A DNA stretch of 61,016 nucleotides from an uncultured Flavobacteriaceae bacterium (GTDB taxonomy: Bacteria > Bacteroidota > Bacteroidia > Flavobacteriales > Flavobacteriaceae). The notes under the pieces were generated by a model. That model made no database searches. It saw nothing but the letters and a program-made list of their open reading frames with translations, and had not been told where the DNA came from. Location: contig CAJQMT010000027.1 in the NCBI GenBank assembly GCA_905479475.1, forward strand, positions 1 through 61,016, in the 5' to 3' direction. A program made the position numbers and the translations under genes. Positions 44,138 to 53,219 of this stretch are shown in pieces. Numbering within the stretch: position 1 is the first letter of the stretch; the number at the start of each line of letters is the position of its first letter.

Positions 44138-44629
44138 ATGGCGACAACCAACTTATCTGATTACGATAAAAACAAGGTTCCAAATGCAGAAAACTTTCGT
44201 TTTGGAATCGTCGTTTCTGAGTGGAATGAAACAATTACAGAAGGTTTGGCCAAAGGTGCTATCGAGACTTTTATCGAAAACGGTGCCGCTAAAAAAAACA
44301 TTCAACGATGGAATGTTCCAGGGAGTTTTGAGTTGATATACGGTGTCAAAAAAATGGTAGAAACCCAAAATTTAGATGCCGTGATTGCCATTGGAAGTGT
44401 TGTCAAAGGTGAAACAAAACATTTTGATTTTGTTTGTGACGGCGTTACCCAAGGAATCAAAGACGTCAACCTACAGCAAAACATTCCTGTTATTTTTTGC
44501 CTTTTGACTGATGATACGATGCAGCAAGCAATCGATAGATCTGGAGGAAAGCATGGAAACAAGGGGGTTGAATGTGCTGTAGCCGCTATTAAAATGGCAG
44601 TACTAAAGAATAGTGTTTACACAAAATAG
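44138..44629 (+). CDS. ribH: 6,7-dimethyl-8-ribityllumazine synthase
   Basis: A 163-residue lumazine synthase, which condenses 5-amino-6-ribitylaminouracil with 3,4-dihydroxy-2-butanone 4-phosphate in riboflavin synthesis. Visible marks are FRFGIVVSEWNETITEGL (about 21-38), the substrate-loop VPGSFELIYGVKKM (about 61-74), AVIAIGSVVKGETKHFDFVCDGVTQGI (about 82-108, with the catalytic His) and PVIFCLLTDDTMQQAIDRSG. It assembles into a capsid-like shell in relatives. It is downstream of the TPR gene. Confidence 0.96.
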   Translation: MATTNLSDYDKNKVPNAENFRFGIVVSEWNETITEGLAKGAIETFIENGAAKKNIQRWNVPGSFELIYGVKKMVETQNLDAVIAIGSVVKGETKHFDFVCDGVTQGIKDVNLQQNIPVIFCLLTDDTMQQAIDRSGGKHGNKGVECAVAAIKMAVLKNSVYTK

Positions 44630-44734
44630 AGCTTCCATTCTCATATCAAATATTGGAATATCTGAAAGTTTATTTTAAGGTTGTACGGTTCTAAAAATCT
44701 TAGATTATCTCTTTTTTTCAAACAATTATTTCTG

Positions 44735-44742
44735 TAATTTTG
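44735..44742 (+). promoter_or_regulatory. -7 box for the small gene-mutL run
   Basis: TAATTTTG, 24 bases before the start codon of the 96-residue gene; the -33 position reads TTT rather than TTG. Confidence 0.45.
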
Positions 44743-44765
44743 AGAGGTATACAAATTTATTCAAT

Positions 44766-45056
44766 ATGCTAGGGACACCTTTCAAACAAAGAGCGCATTA
44801 TGTTTTCAATTACAAGCCTCGATTCTACAATGATCGCAAGGAGCGTTTGGACAACCTGAAGAATAAATATGGCTCGAAGGATTCTAAAACTCATACAGAT
44901 TACAACATTACCTTATCCAAAAACAATCTAAAGAAAGACTGGGCCAAATCGAAAAGCAAGGGTACGGATACGAGTACTAGCAAACGTTTGGCAATTATCA
45001 TAGCCCTACTTGTTGGAATTGTCGCTTATATTTTTGAATTACACAAGCTTATTTAA
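44766..45056 (+). CDS. Small basic protein with a C-terminal membrane segment
   Basis: A 96-residue protein: an N-terminal FNYKPRFYNDRKERLDNLKNK segment (about 14-34), a Lys/Ser/Thr-rich middle and one C-terminal hydrophobic helix (about 73-93). It is tail-anchored, so the basic part should face the cytosol. I do not recognise a domain. Homologues next to ribH have sometimes been called riboflavin synthase beta subunit, which nothing in the sequence supports. Its stop codon overlaps the mutL start by one base (TAATG), so translation of the two is probably coupled. Confidence 0.7.
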   Translation: MLGTPFKQRAHYVFNYKPRFYNDRKERLDNLKNKYGSKDSKTHTDYNITLSKNNLKKDWAKSKSKGTDTSTSKRLAIIIALLVGIVAYIFELHKLI

Positions 45057-46888
45057 TGTCGGACATCATACAATTACTCCCCGATCATGTCGCCAATCAA
45101 ATTGCCGCAGGTGAAGTCGTACAACGCCCTTCATCGGTAGTGAAAGAATTGTTGGAAAATGCAATTGACGCAGGAGCCACCCACATCAAACTCATCGCAA
45201 AAGACGCAGGAAAAACGTTGATACAGGTCATCGATGACGGGAAAGGAATGAGCACAACGGATGCTCGCTTGTGTTTCGAGAGACATGCTACTTCTAAAAT
45301 CAAGGACGCACAAGATTTATTTCATCTCAATACCAAAGGATTTAGAGGCGAAGCCATGGCCTCCATAGCTGCCATTGCACATGTAGATCTTAAAACAAAA
45401 CAAGAGACCGATGAATTGGGTACTTGTTTAAAGATCGAAGGAAGCCACGTAATTTCCCAAGAGGCAATTGCGACAGTAACGGGAGCCAATATTAGTGTAA
45501 AAAATTTATTTTTTAATATTCCTGCTCGTAGAAATTTTTTAAAATCCGACAGTGTCGAAACAAAACATATTGTCAATGAATTTCAACGCGTGTCTTTGGC
45601 ACACCCTGAAATTTCATTTTCAATGCATCACAATCAATCTTGTTTGTACGATTTAAAAGCAAGTAACCTCAAGCAACGAATTGTCGGTGTTTTGGGAGGA
45701 AAAACAAATGAAAAACTAGTTCCTATAAAAGAAGACACCGATGTAGTTTCCATTCAAGGATTTGCCGTAAAACCTGAATTTTCGAAGAAAAAAAGAGGAG
45801 AACAATTCTTTTTTGTCAACAATCGATTTATCAAAAGTTCCTATCTCCACCATGCCGTAGTTAGCGGTTTCGATGGACTTCTTGGAAACGGATACCACCC
45901 CTCCTATTTTTTATATTTGACGGTTCCCGCAGAAAGTATTGACATCAATATACACCCCACCAAGACAGAAATAAAATTCGACAATGAAAAAGTGTTGTAT
46001 GCAATTGTCAGGGCTGCAGTCAAACACAGCTTGGGACAATACAATGTCGCTCCTATACTCGACTTTAACAGGGATGCCTCTATGGATACTCCTTATGCTC
46101 TCAGCGGTAAAGAAGACCGTACAAATCCTAAAATTACGGTCAACCCTCATTTCAATCCTTTTGAAGAGAAAACAACATTTCCTTCAAAACAACAACCTAC
46201 TTTCAAAAAAGAAAACACCACCCAATGGGAATCGTTGTATACTGGCTTTGAAAATAGGACACCCGAAATCTCACAATCTGAATTTTTATTTGACACAGTA
46301 GATGCTGAAAAAAAAGCTACAGGTAAAACTTTTCAAATACATCGAAAATATATCCTAAGCACCATCAAATCAGGTGTGGTATTGATTCATCAAAACCTTG
46401 CCCATCAAAGAATTATGTACGAATTGATCTTAGAAAATATCACTGTCAAAGAAGCCCCTAGTCAACAACTTCTGTTTCCAGTTGAACTTTCTTATTCAAT
46501 ATCTGACATCGAATTGATCAAGGAGCTGAAAGAGGATTTGGAAAACACCGGCTTTGTGATAGACCGAATTACAGAAGAAACCATTGTGATCAAAGGCATC
46601 CCGACATCTATTTCTGAAAGTCAGATTGCAATTATTATTGAACAACTTTTAGATGACATCAACGCAGAAGTTCCCGAGACTAGTTTTAGTCAATTGGATA
46701 TCATTTCGAAATCCTTGGCAAAGTCATTGGCTATCAAAACAGGCACCGTTCTCTCTGAAAAGGAACAGGAACAATTGGTAGACGATTTGTTCTCTTGCAA
46801 GGAACCTTCGACCTCGCCATTTGGGAAACAAACATTTGAAACTTTGTCACTAGGAGAAATAGACAAACTATTCACTACTAAAAATTAA
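45056..46888 (+). CDS. mutL: DNA mismatch repair protein MutL
   Basis: A 610-residue MutL, which couples mismatch recognition by MutS to strand removal. The N-terminal GHKL ATPase has VKELLENAIDAGATHI (about 29-44), VIDDGKGM and TKGFRGEAMASIAAIAHV. The C-terminal domain is present, with QQLLFPVELSYS. The region that is DQHA(x)2E(x)4E in endonuclease-type MutL reads IHQNLAHQRIMYELIL here, and the late Cys motif reads SCKEPSTSPF, so a metal-dependent nicking activity is doubtful. Its start overlaps the stop of the small gene upstream; the first rhomboid gene begins 2 bases after its stop. Confidence 0.96.
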   Translation: MSDIIQLLPDHVANQIAAGEVVQRPSSVVKELLENAIDAGATHIKLIAKDAGKTLIQVIDDGKGMSTTDARLCFERHATSKIKDAQDLFHLNTKGFRGEAMASIAAIAHVDLKTKQETDELGTCLKIEGSHVISQEAIATVTGANISVKNLFFNIPARRNFLKSDSVETKHIVNEFQRVSLAHPEISFSMHHNQSCLYDLKASNLKQRIVGVLGGKTNEKLVPIKEDTDVVSIQGFAVKPEFSKKKRGEQFFFVNNRFIKSSYLHHAVVSGFDGLLGNGYHPSYFLYLTVPAESIDINIHPTKTEIKFDNEKVLYAIVRAAVKHSLGQYNVAPILDFNRDASMDTPYALSGKEDRTNPKITVNPHFNPFEEKTTFPSKQQPTFKKENTTQWESLYTGFENRTPEISQSEFLFDTVDAEKKATGKTFQIHRKYILSTIKSGVVLIHQNLAHQRIMYELILENITVKEAPSQQLLFPVELSYSISDIELIKELKEDLENTGFVIDRITEETIVIKGIPTSISESQIAIIIEQLLDDINAEVPETSFSQLDIISKSLAKSLAIKTGTVLSEKEQEQLVDDLFSCKEPSTSPFGKQTFETLSLGEIDKLFTTKN

Positions 46889-46890
46889 CT

Positions 46891-47622
46891 ATGGGAAGAA
46901 TTACTGAAGTCATTAAGCATTTGATTATCCTCAATGTACTTTTTTTTATCGCACCACAATTCTTGCAAGGCGTTGATTTCGGAAACTTATTTGCCTTGTA
47001 TTTCCCTAAAAACCCCCATTTTGGTTTTTGGCAATATCTCTCGCACATTTTTATGCATGGTGGTTTTTCTCACATACTTTTCAACATGTATGGATTGTGG
47101 GCATTTGGAACTCCCTTAGAACAAATATGGGGTAAAAATAAATTCCTTATTTTTTATTTTTCAGCGGGAATTGGAGCCGGATTGATATACAGTGCTGTCA
47201 ACTATTATCAATTTCAGGGAATCTACGAGCAATTGCTACAAATCGGTCTTTCTTCCTCTGAAATTCAAGACATGCTCGATACAGGAAGGTACAACAATGC
47301 TATCGTAACATTGTCTCCTGAGGTTTTGAGTGAGTTTTACAGTTTGTACCACACGCCTGCTGTGGGAGCATCTGGAGCCGTATATGGTGTCTTGGTTGCC
47401 TTCGGTATGCTCTTTCCAAATGCAAAATTAGCACTGATCTTTTTCCCTGTCCCCATTGCAGCAAAGTATTTTATTCCTGTGATGATCTTGGGAGATTTAT
47501 TTTTTGGTGTTACCAAGTATTCTATTGGAAACATTGCTCATTTTGCTCATGTCGGTGGAGCTTTGATCGGTTTCATCATTGCATGGTATTGGAAACGAAA
47601 TCAGTTCAATCGATGGAATTGA
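46891..47622 (+). CDS. Rhomboid family intramembrane serine protease
   Basis: A 243-residue multi-spanning protein with the rhomboid core: HIFMHGGFSHILFNMYGLWAFG (about 50-71), catalytic serine motif GASGAVYG (about 155-162) and catalytic His in HFAHVGGALIGF (about 223-234). Rhomboids cleave transmembrane segments of other proteins inside the membrane. An insertion of about 45 residues (Gln/Ser-rich, after the fourth hydrophobic segment) sits between the HN loop and the serine motif. It starts 2 bases after mutL and precedes a second rhomboid gene. Confidence 0.92.
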   Translation: MGRITEVIKHLIILNVLFFIAPQFLQGVDFGNLFALYFPKNPHFGFWQYLSHIFMHGGFSHILFNMYGLWAFGTPLEQIWGKNKFLIFYFSAGIGAGLIYSAVNYYQFQGIYEQLLQIGLSSSEIQDMLDTGRYNNAIVTLSPEVLSEFYSLYHTPAVGASGAVYGVLVAFGMLFPNAKLALIFFPVPIAAKYFIPVMILGDLFFGVTKYSIGNIAHFAHVGGALIGFIIAWYWKRNQFNRWN

Positions 47623-47662
47623 TAACAAACTATAAATCTCGAATTTTGTGTAACTTTAAATT

Positions 47663-48508
47663 ATGAATTCTCTCTTTCAAAATATCCAATATAAATTTAA
47701 AAACGGGACGGTTGTAGAAAAAACAATCTATCTCAATATTTTGGTTTTCATTGCCATGCATGCTATCAACGTACTTGCGTTTTTATTCAATTCACAAGAA
47801 AATTATCTGTACAATTGGTTTTCAATGCCCGCAGATCTTAACCTCTTCATCCTACGTCCTTGGTCTTTGATTACTTACGGATTTTTACATGGGACTTTCT
47901 TTCACATTCTTTTCAATCTCATATTCTTATATTATATCGGTAATTTATTTTTGGAGTATTTCACAGCCAAACAGTTTCTAAATTTTTACCTCTACGGAAC
48001 TGCTTTTGGTGGGCTTCTCTATGCCATAAGTTTCAATTACTTTCCCGTTTTTCAAGGAGTTAATGCAAGCCTTGTGGGAGCTTCATCTGCTGTTTCTGCA
48101 ATCTTTATTGGAATCGCGACACACATTCCAAACTACCAAATTAAATTGCGATTCATAGGTTATGTAAAATTATGGATATTGGCACTTATATTTCTAGTAT
48201 TTGATTTGATACAATTGCCAAATGGAAATTCAGGCGGACATATAGCTCATTTAGGAGGTGCGCTTTATGGCTACTTCACCATCTTACAAATTCAAAAAGG
48301 AAAAGTAAATTTGTCGCTCTTTTCTCGCATCTTCAAAAAGAAAAACAACTTAAAAACAGTTTACAAATCAAAACGTAAAAAGACAACTACTGTTCGAAAA
48401 AACAACCAAGAAAAAGTGGACGCTGTCCTAGATAAAATAAGCAAATCAGGCTACGACTCATTGAGTCAATCCGAAAAAGATTTACTCTTTGATCAAGGAA
48501 AAAAATAA
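47663..48508 (+). CDS. Rhomboid family protease with C-terminal DUF6576 tail
   Basis: A 281-residue second rhomboid: YGFLHGTFFHILFNLIFLYYIGN (about 72-94), serine motif GASSAVSAIF (about 138-147) and His in GGHIAHLGGALYGY (about 192-205). The glycine normally after the catalytic serine is replaced by a second serine (GASS instead of GxSG), which is common in this Bacteroidetes subgroup. The cytosolic tail is basic and ends in VDAVLDKISKSGYDSLSQSEKDLLFDQGKK-like residues, the DUF6576 motif. It is 40 bases after the first rhomboid and 8 before the next gene. Confidence 0.9.
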   Translation: MNSLFQNIQYKFKNGTVVEKTIYLNILVFIAMHAINVLAFLFNSQENYLYNWFSMPADLNLFILRPWSLITYGFLHGTFFHILFNLIFLYYIGNLFLEYFTAKQFLNFYLYGTAFGGLLYAISFNYFPVFQGVNASLVGASSAVSAIFIGIATHIPNYQIKLRFIGYVKLWILALIFLVFDLIQLPNGNSGGHIAHLGGALYGYFTILQIQKGKVNLSLFSRIFKKKNNLKTVYKSKRKKTTTVRKNNQEKVDAVLDKISKSGYDSLSQSEKDLLFDQGKK

Positions 48509-48516
48509 ACAGAAAC

Positions 48517-49530
48517 ATGAGGAAACTTTCCTTTCCAGATAAAATAATATTCATATTTAACTCATTTGCAGCATTTGGTTTGTGTGTTGCTTTTGTCGTT
48601 CCTTTTTTGTCTCCAAAATTATTTGCACAGATAGCCGTTTTAGGATTACTCACGGCTCCTCTTATCCTAGTTAATGTCGTATTTTCGTTGTATTGGCTGG
48701 TGAAACTAAAAAGACAATTTCTTCTCTCTTTGTTTGTATTGGCTTCGGGAATTCATCATCTCAGCGCTTTGTTTGGCTTCTCAGAAAAACAGGTGTTTTT
48801 GAACAATGACTTCAAAATAATGTCCTACAATGTACGTCTATTCAACGCCTACAAATGGTCCCCGAAAGATAGCTTGAATTATAAAATCTATGATTTTATT
48901 GAAGAAAAAGCTCCGGACATCATAGCCATACAAGAATTTTATCCTGATAAAAAGAACAGGATACATTACCCCTATCAATACCTTAAAAAAAATCCTAGAA
49001 GCAAAACCTATCAAGCCCTGTACTCCAACTATAAAATCATTAACAAAGGATCCTTGGACTTTCAAGATTCCAAAAACAACGCCATTTTTATCGATGTACT
49101 CAAAAATCAAGATACTTTGAGAATCTACAATGTACATTTACAATCCTTTGGCATTGACAAAAACGCAGAAAATTTTGGAGAAGAAAATTCCGAAAGATTG
49201 CTAAACAAACTAAGTGTCTTTTTCAAAAAGCAAGCATTACAAACTTCGTTGATTGAACAACATGCACAAACCTGTCTGTACAAAACAATCATTACAGGCG
49301 ATTTTAACAACAATGCTTTCTCTTGGATTTATCGAAAATTAGCCACCCACAAAAAAGATGCTTTTATCCATGCTGGTAATGGGTTTGGAAAAACTTTCGA
49401 TTATTTTTTTCCTATAAGAATTGACTTTATTTTGGTAGATGAAAGTATTACCGTAAACAATTTCAAATCTTATCCTGTGAAATATTCGGATCATTATCCA
49501 ATAATGGCGCGCATAAGCATCGAAAATTAA
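48517..49530 (+). CDS. Membrane-anchored endonuclease/exonuclease/phosphatase-fold protein
   Basis: A 337-residue protein with an N-terminal run of hydrophobic segments (about 10-80) and a C-terminal EEP domain, whose motifs appear in order: FKIMSYNVRLFNAY (about 99-112), DIIAIQEFY (about 132-140), IITGDFNNNAFSW (about 260-272) and SDHYPIMARISI (at the end). The active site should face the periplasm. The substrate is unknown. It ends a five-gene rightward run with mutL and both rhomboids; this order is conserved in many Flavobacteria. Confidence 0.85.
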   Translation: MRKLSFPDKIIFIFNSFAAFGLCVAFVVPFLSPKLFAQIAVLGLLTAPLILVNVVFSLYWLVKLKRQFLLSLFVLASGIHHLSALFGFSEKQVFLNNDFKIMSYNVRLFNAYKWSPKDSLNYKIYDFIEEKAPDIIAIQEFYPDKKNRIHYPYQYLKKNPRSKTYQALYSNYKIINKGSLDFQDSKNNAIFIDVLKNQDTLRIYNVHLQSFGIDKNAENFGEENSERLLNKLSVFFKKQALQTSLIEQHAQTCLYKTIITGDFNNNAFSWIYRKLATHKKDAFIHAGNGFGKTFDYFFPIRIDFILVDESITVNNFKSYPVKYSDHYPIMARISIEN

Positions 49531-49588
49531 TTTTTAAGGCTAAAAAAAATCACGGACTTTAACATTCCTTGAAAAAATTTTAAAATAA

Positions 49589-49620
49589 AATGCCCTTTAT
49601 GATTGTTCATAAAGGGCATT
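49589..49620 (-). terminator. Terminator of the metal-uptake-like trio
   Basis: Perfect stem ATGCCCTTTATGA/TCATAAAGGGCAT with a 4-base loop; on the leftward strand it is followed by a T-rich stretch. Confidence 0.85.
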
Positions 49621-49654
49621 TAGGTTGCAGCATTGCAAAGAATAAATAAATAAT

Positions 49655-50209
49655 TTATTCTACTACGATGTCAAAGATTGCTTCAATGTCTGTTTCACCA
49701 CCTGCATCTTCAAGACCTGTGTTTGGTTTTGTCGGCTCGTGACGCAAGGTAAATGTCAGTAGTCCTGCACTCGCAGTACCTGTAGTCAATGTGAACTCTA
49801 TCCCCAAAGGATTGTCTTCACTGTCAAAATCACTATACGCAGTAGTTATGTCTAAACCACTACCTACCGTAAAGAAAAATTGGTGATCTAAATCTTCTTC
49901 TTTCACCTCTTCTGTGATATCCTCAGCAGGGCTCTCTGTTTCATTTAACAATTCAATACTTCCGTTATAAGTAACACCCGCAACTAAATCTCCAGAAATA
50001 GAAATAGTTGGTTCGACCGGACCATCACCATCCAGGTCTTGAGTCTTCAAAGTAACAGTGGTACCGTCATTGTCTGGCACAAGAGTAACAGTCATGGTTG
50101 TTGTTACTTCTTCTTCATTGACTACTTCAGGCAAATCATCGTCATCTGAACAAGATGCGAGCGATAAGGTTGCTAAAATTACTATTGCTAAAATTTTTAC
50201 ATTTTTCAT
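49655..50209 (-). CDS. Acidic secreted lipoprotein linked to a TonB receptor
   Basis: A 184-residue lipoprotein: signal peptide ending in LASC (Cys20) followed by SDDDD. The mature part is very acidic, with beta-sandwich-like strands, a HQFFFTV segment and the C-terminal LRHEPTKPNTGLEDAGGETDI. This family is recurrently next to TonB receptors in Flavobacteria and is sometimes named type 1 periplasmic binding fold superfamily protein without experimental support. Position (19 bases after the receptor gene) and histidines plus acidic residues suggest it captures a metal ion for the receptor; that is inference. Confidence 0.75.
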   Translation of the reverse strand: MKNVKILAIVILATLSLASCSDDDDLPEVVNEEEVTTTMTVTLVPDNDGTTVTLKTQDLDGDGPVEPTISISGDLVAGVTYNGSIELLNETESPAEDITEEVKEEDLDHQFFFTVGSGLDITTAYSDFDSEDNPLGIEFTLTTGTASAGLLTFTLRHEPTKPNTGLEDAGGETDIEAIFDIVVE

Positions 50210-50227
50210 TTTTGTTGATTTTAAAGA

Positions 50228-52639
50228 TTAATAATTGAATTTGATATTTAATAAAACGTTTCTACCTAAATCATCTGCATAAAGACGCAAGCGATTCAAG
50301 TAGTTTCGATAGGACTTGTCTAATAAATTGGTGACAATCAACTCCACCTTTATAAAAGATTTTTTGTGTTTTCTAAATGTCATACTTGAATTTAAATTGA
50401 GTAAATGATAGGCATCTGGTGGTGTACTCACATCAATTTCCCGAAATGTTTCCGATTGAGGAATAAAGACTTCAAAATTGTTATTCGGATATTCATTTTG
50501 GCGAAATACGTATTCACTTTGCAAAGAAATGCGTAAATCATGAAAGTTCTTGTCTTGATAAATCATTTCATTTTTCGTATTTGCGGGAGGCATACTTATC
50601 AAGGGTTCATCTCTTAGACGGTCATAACCTTTTACCAATGAAAACTGGTGTTTGAAACAAAATTTTTCCGAGAAATCGTACATTACATCCATATCAAAAC
50701 CATACAACTCAGCGTCCGTTTGTCTGTATTCCCATACTTGAAAATTGCCTCTAATGGTCTGGCGAATTTCAGTGGGCTCTATAAGAATAAAATCGTTGAT
50801 ACGATTGATAAATGGACTGATGTAAAAGCGAAATTTTTCGCCTTCTTGCTGAAAGGTCAATGCCAATTTATGGCCAACCTCAGAATTAAATCGCAAATCT
50901 CCTATCTCAATGCGCGAAGCAGAATGATGCAGCCCTTCACTAAACAATTCCGAAGGATTCGGTGCCCGCGATGCCAATGAATAATTCAACAATACCTTCG
51001 CACCATTTCCGAAAGAATACGTCGTACCCACAGTGGCCGAGACATTGTAAAAATTAAATTTCGGATTGGTCAAAATTTGATAACCAAATTCCCCATCCTT
51101 GGTTTCAGGAACCACAATTTCAGGGAAGAGTTTGTCGTAATTACGCGACTCCCAGAAAGAGGAACGGTAAAATTTAAAAACGTTCATATGCACAAAATCA
51201 AATCGTCCTCCAGCTTCCAAAAGCCAGTTATCCTGGAGCTGACGCTCCACGATGCCATACAAACCCAAATCGTACTTATCATAATCTGGAATCAACCTGC
51301 GTATTCCTGTATTTGCTGCGTAGTTGTTCTGATACCTGGCCATCAAACCTGCTTTCCACTCAATTTCATCTCTCAAAGGGGATATAAAATCCAACATCAA
51401 ACTGTGTGTTTGCAATTCTAAATCCAAGGCGGCATCGAACTTATCACTCCCTCTCCGAATATCAAACTCCAAACGGTTGTTGCGCTGATAATCGTATTGC
51501 AAACTCAACTTTCCAAGATTATTGATGTTTTTAAATCCTTTGATCCGAGCCAAATGATGAGTAACCTCTTGTTTGGGTGCTGAAATATCGTAGGTAAAAT
51601 CATTGATTCTCAAAGGAACGTTGCTTTCCAATGCACTTAACTGATCGCCAGCACCGCCTACATGGGAGGCTCTCAGTATTCCTAATTTGTTCTGAAAAAT
51701 AGAATAATAGGCCTCAAAACCATAGTCAAACTTATTAAGTCCAACTTGCAAAGAGGCATTCCGCACAAAACTTCCTGTATTGCTCAACACATACTCAGGC
51801 GCTTCGAAATCACCAAAACGCTTCCATGTTCCTTGCAAGGTTCCGAACCAACCACTTTGTGTGCTCTTCGTCAATTGGGAAGTCATAGAAACGCCTCTTC
51901 CATTTGAAACCCCTGTGGACGAAAAATGCCCGTAAAGTGTGTCTTTCACGGGAACTTTTGCTGCTTCTGCAACAATCAAGCCTCCAATGGCATTACCACC
52001 ATATTGCAAAGCACTAGCTCCTTTTATCAAGGTCAGATTTCCTATCGCATTGATGTCAATATTTGGGGCATGTTCTGCCCCCCATTCCTGATCTTCAACA
52101 CGAACGCCATTATTTATAATTACTACTCTACTACTATGCAAGCCGTGAATCATTGGTTTTACCACCGAATTTCCGGTATTCAAAGATGACACACCACTCA
52201 AACTATTCAGGGCATCTCCCAATGAACCGCTGCTGAAGCGTTCCAAAGCTTCTTTTGATAAAGTTTTTTCAGAAATAGTCTCAGATTTCCTTCGGTAGGC
52301 TTTCCCTGATATGATCACCTGGTTTAACTCCTCTAAATGGTGCTCCAGTTTAAAAGTCTTGCGAACATCCCCTTTTACATCCACCAAAAAACCAATAGTA
52401 CGACATTCCGCATGAGATACTTGAATCAAATATTTCTCATTGCAAAGATTTGGGATTTTAAATTTTCCATCAAGGTCTGTAACTACAACTTGTTCAGAAC
52501 CCTCAATAACAAGTACCGCACCTAAAAGGTTCGATCCGTCATGAAGATCTACAACAGACCCAAAAAGTGTATTATTACAATTTTGTGAAATAGAGGTAAT
52601 ACTGCTTAAAAGCAATATCAATAGTGTATACGAGCGCAT
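50228..52639 (-). CDS. TonB-dependent receptor, probable metal uptake
   Basis: An 803-residue receptor: signal peptide (to about residue 18), CarboxypepD_reg domain (LFGSVVDLHDGSNLLGAVLVIEG, about 24-110), plug (LGDALNSLSGVSSLNTGNSVVKPMIHGLHSSRVVIINNGVRVEDQEWGAEHAPNIDINAIG, about 140-200) and a barrel ending in NVLLNIKFNY with a terminal aromatic. The plug pattern GLHSSRV...G.R.EDQ.WGAEHAPNID is shared with receptors of the ZnuD/copper type. It likely takes up a metal or its complex. It is preceded by a small Cys/His-rich gene and followed by an acidic lipoprotein gene. Confidence 0.88.
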   Translation of the reverse strand: MRSYTLLILLLSSITSISQNCNNTLFGSVVDLHDGSNLLGAVLVIEGSEQVVVTDLDGKFKIPNLCNEKYLIQVSHAECRTIGFLVDVKGDVRKTFKLEHHLEELNQVIISGKAYRRKSETISEKTLSKEALERFSSGSLGDALNSLSGVSSLNTGNSVVKPMIHGLHSSRVVIINNGVRVEDQEWGAEHAPNIDINAIGNLTLIKGASALQYGGNAIGGLIVAEAAKVPVKDTLYGHFSSTGVSNGRGVSMTSQLTKSTQSGWFGTLQGTWKRFGDFEAPEYVLSNTGSFVRNASLQVGLNKFDYGFEAYYSIFQNKLGILRASHVGGAGDQLSALESNVPLRINDFTYDISAPKQEVTHHLARIKGFKNINNLGKLSLQYDYQRNNRLEFDIRRGSDKFDAALDLELQTHSLMLDFISPLRDEIEWKAGLMARYQNNYAANTGIRRLIPDYDKYDLGLYGIVERQLQDNWLLEAGGRFDFVHMNVFKFYRSSFWESRNYDKLFPEIVVPETKDGEFGYQILTNPKFNFYNVSATVGTTYSFGNGAKVLLNYSLASRAPNPSELFSEGLHHSASRIEIGDLRFNSEVGHKLALTFQQEGEKFRFYISPFINRINDFILIEPTEIRQTIRGNFQVWEYRQTDAELYGFDMDVMYDFSEKFCFKHQFSLVKGYDRLRDEPLISMPPANTKNEMIYQDKNFHDLRISLQSEYVFRQNEYPNNNFEVFIPQSETFREIDVSTPPDAYHLLNLNSSMTFRKHKKSFIKVELIVTNLLDKSYRNYLNRLRLYADDLGRNVLLNIKFNY

Positions 52640-52677
52640 ATAAATTCTTAATTAACATACTAAATAGTGTTTATTGA

Positions 52678-53007
52678 TTAAGAAAAAAAAGGAGGTGCGC
52701 GAAGTCTTGTGTTCGTTTTTTTAAAAAAAAAGTACTGCTGAGAAGCAAAGTTTATTTTTAATTTTGCATAGATACTTGGCGCAATTAATTCAGGAAAATC
52801 TGTTCGGTCACTACTGAAACTTGCCAAGTGAAAACTACAGGTATCACATTTAGTAATGGTTTTGTGTATCTGAGTGCTTTGATCGTTACGAGTGATGTGC
52901 GCGTGATCTTCGCAAACATGTAGCAACTTGACAACAGTAGGCAACATTAAAGCTACAATAAGCAATAATGCAGATATTTTTGTACCAAGTCGTTTTTTGT
53001 GATCCAT
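52678..53007 (-). CDS. Small exported Cys/His-rich protein
   Basis: A 109-residue protein with an N-terminal hydrophobic segment (about 10-28) and a cluster of potential metal ligands: HVCEDHAH (30-37), His48 and KCDTCSFHLASF (53-64). The C-terminal third is basic and aromatic. I do not recognise a named family, but small proteins like this precede metal-type TonB receptors in relatives. It starts a three-gene leftward unit; the receptor begins 38 bases after its stop. Role in sensing or handling a metal is inference from composition and context. Confidence 0.65.
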   Translation of the reverse strand: MDHKKRLGTKISALLLIVALMLPTVVKLLHVCEDHAHITRNDQSTQIHKTITKCDTCSFHLASFSSDRTDFPELIAPSIYAKLKINFASQQYFFFKKTNTRLRAPPFFS

Positions 53008-53023
53008 TCTAAATAATAAAGCG

Positions 53024-53050
53024 CAAATGTAGATAATTATTACAAATAAT
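53024..53050 (-). promoter_or_regulatory. -7 box and AT-rich palindrome before the metal-uptake-like trio
   Basis: TACATTTG on the leftward strand (53031-53024) is 17 bases before the first start codon. Just upstream is the palindrome ATTATT-ACA-AATAAT (53036-53050), in a place where a repressor of the Fur/Zur family would act. The AT-rich sequence makes chance palindromes likely. Confidence 0.35.
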
Positions 53051-53149
53051 ACGTTTTATTTTTTAATAATCACATCATTTAACACTCATAAGCTCTTTGC
53101 TACAATTTTTTCTTTGTTTTGTAGCTACTTCAAAAACGGATTGAATCTC

Positions 53150-53180
53150 TTGCAGGCTCAATTTCTTATTGTTAATTTTG
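53150..53180 (+). promoter_or_regulatory. Promoter of rluF
   Basis: TTG (53150-53152), 20 bases, then TAATTTTG (53173-53180). A frame starting at 53169 would begin inside it, which supports the start at 53220. Confidence 0.7.
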
Positions 53181-53219
53181 ATTGATGAGCGATTGCACCC
53201 AAATTACAAAAATCTAAAA

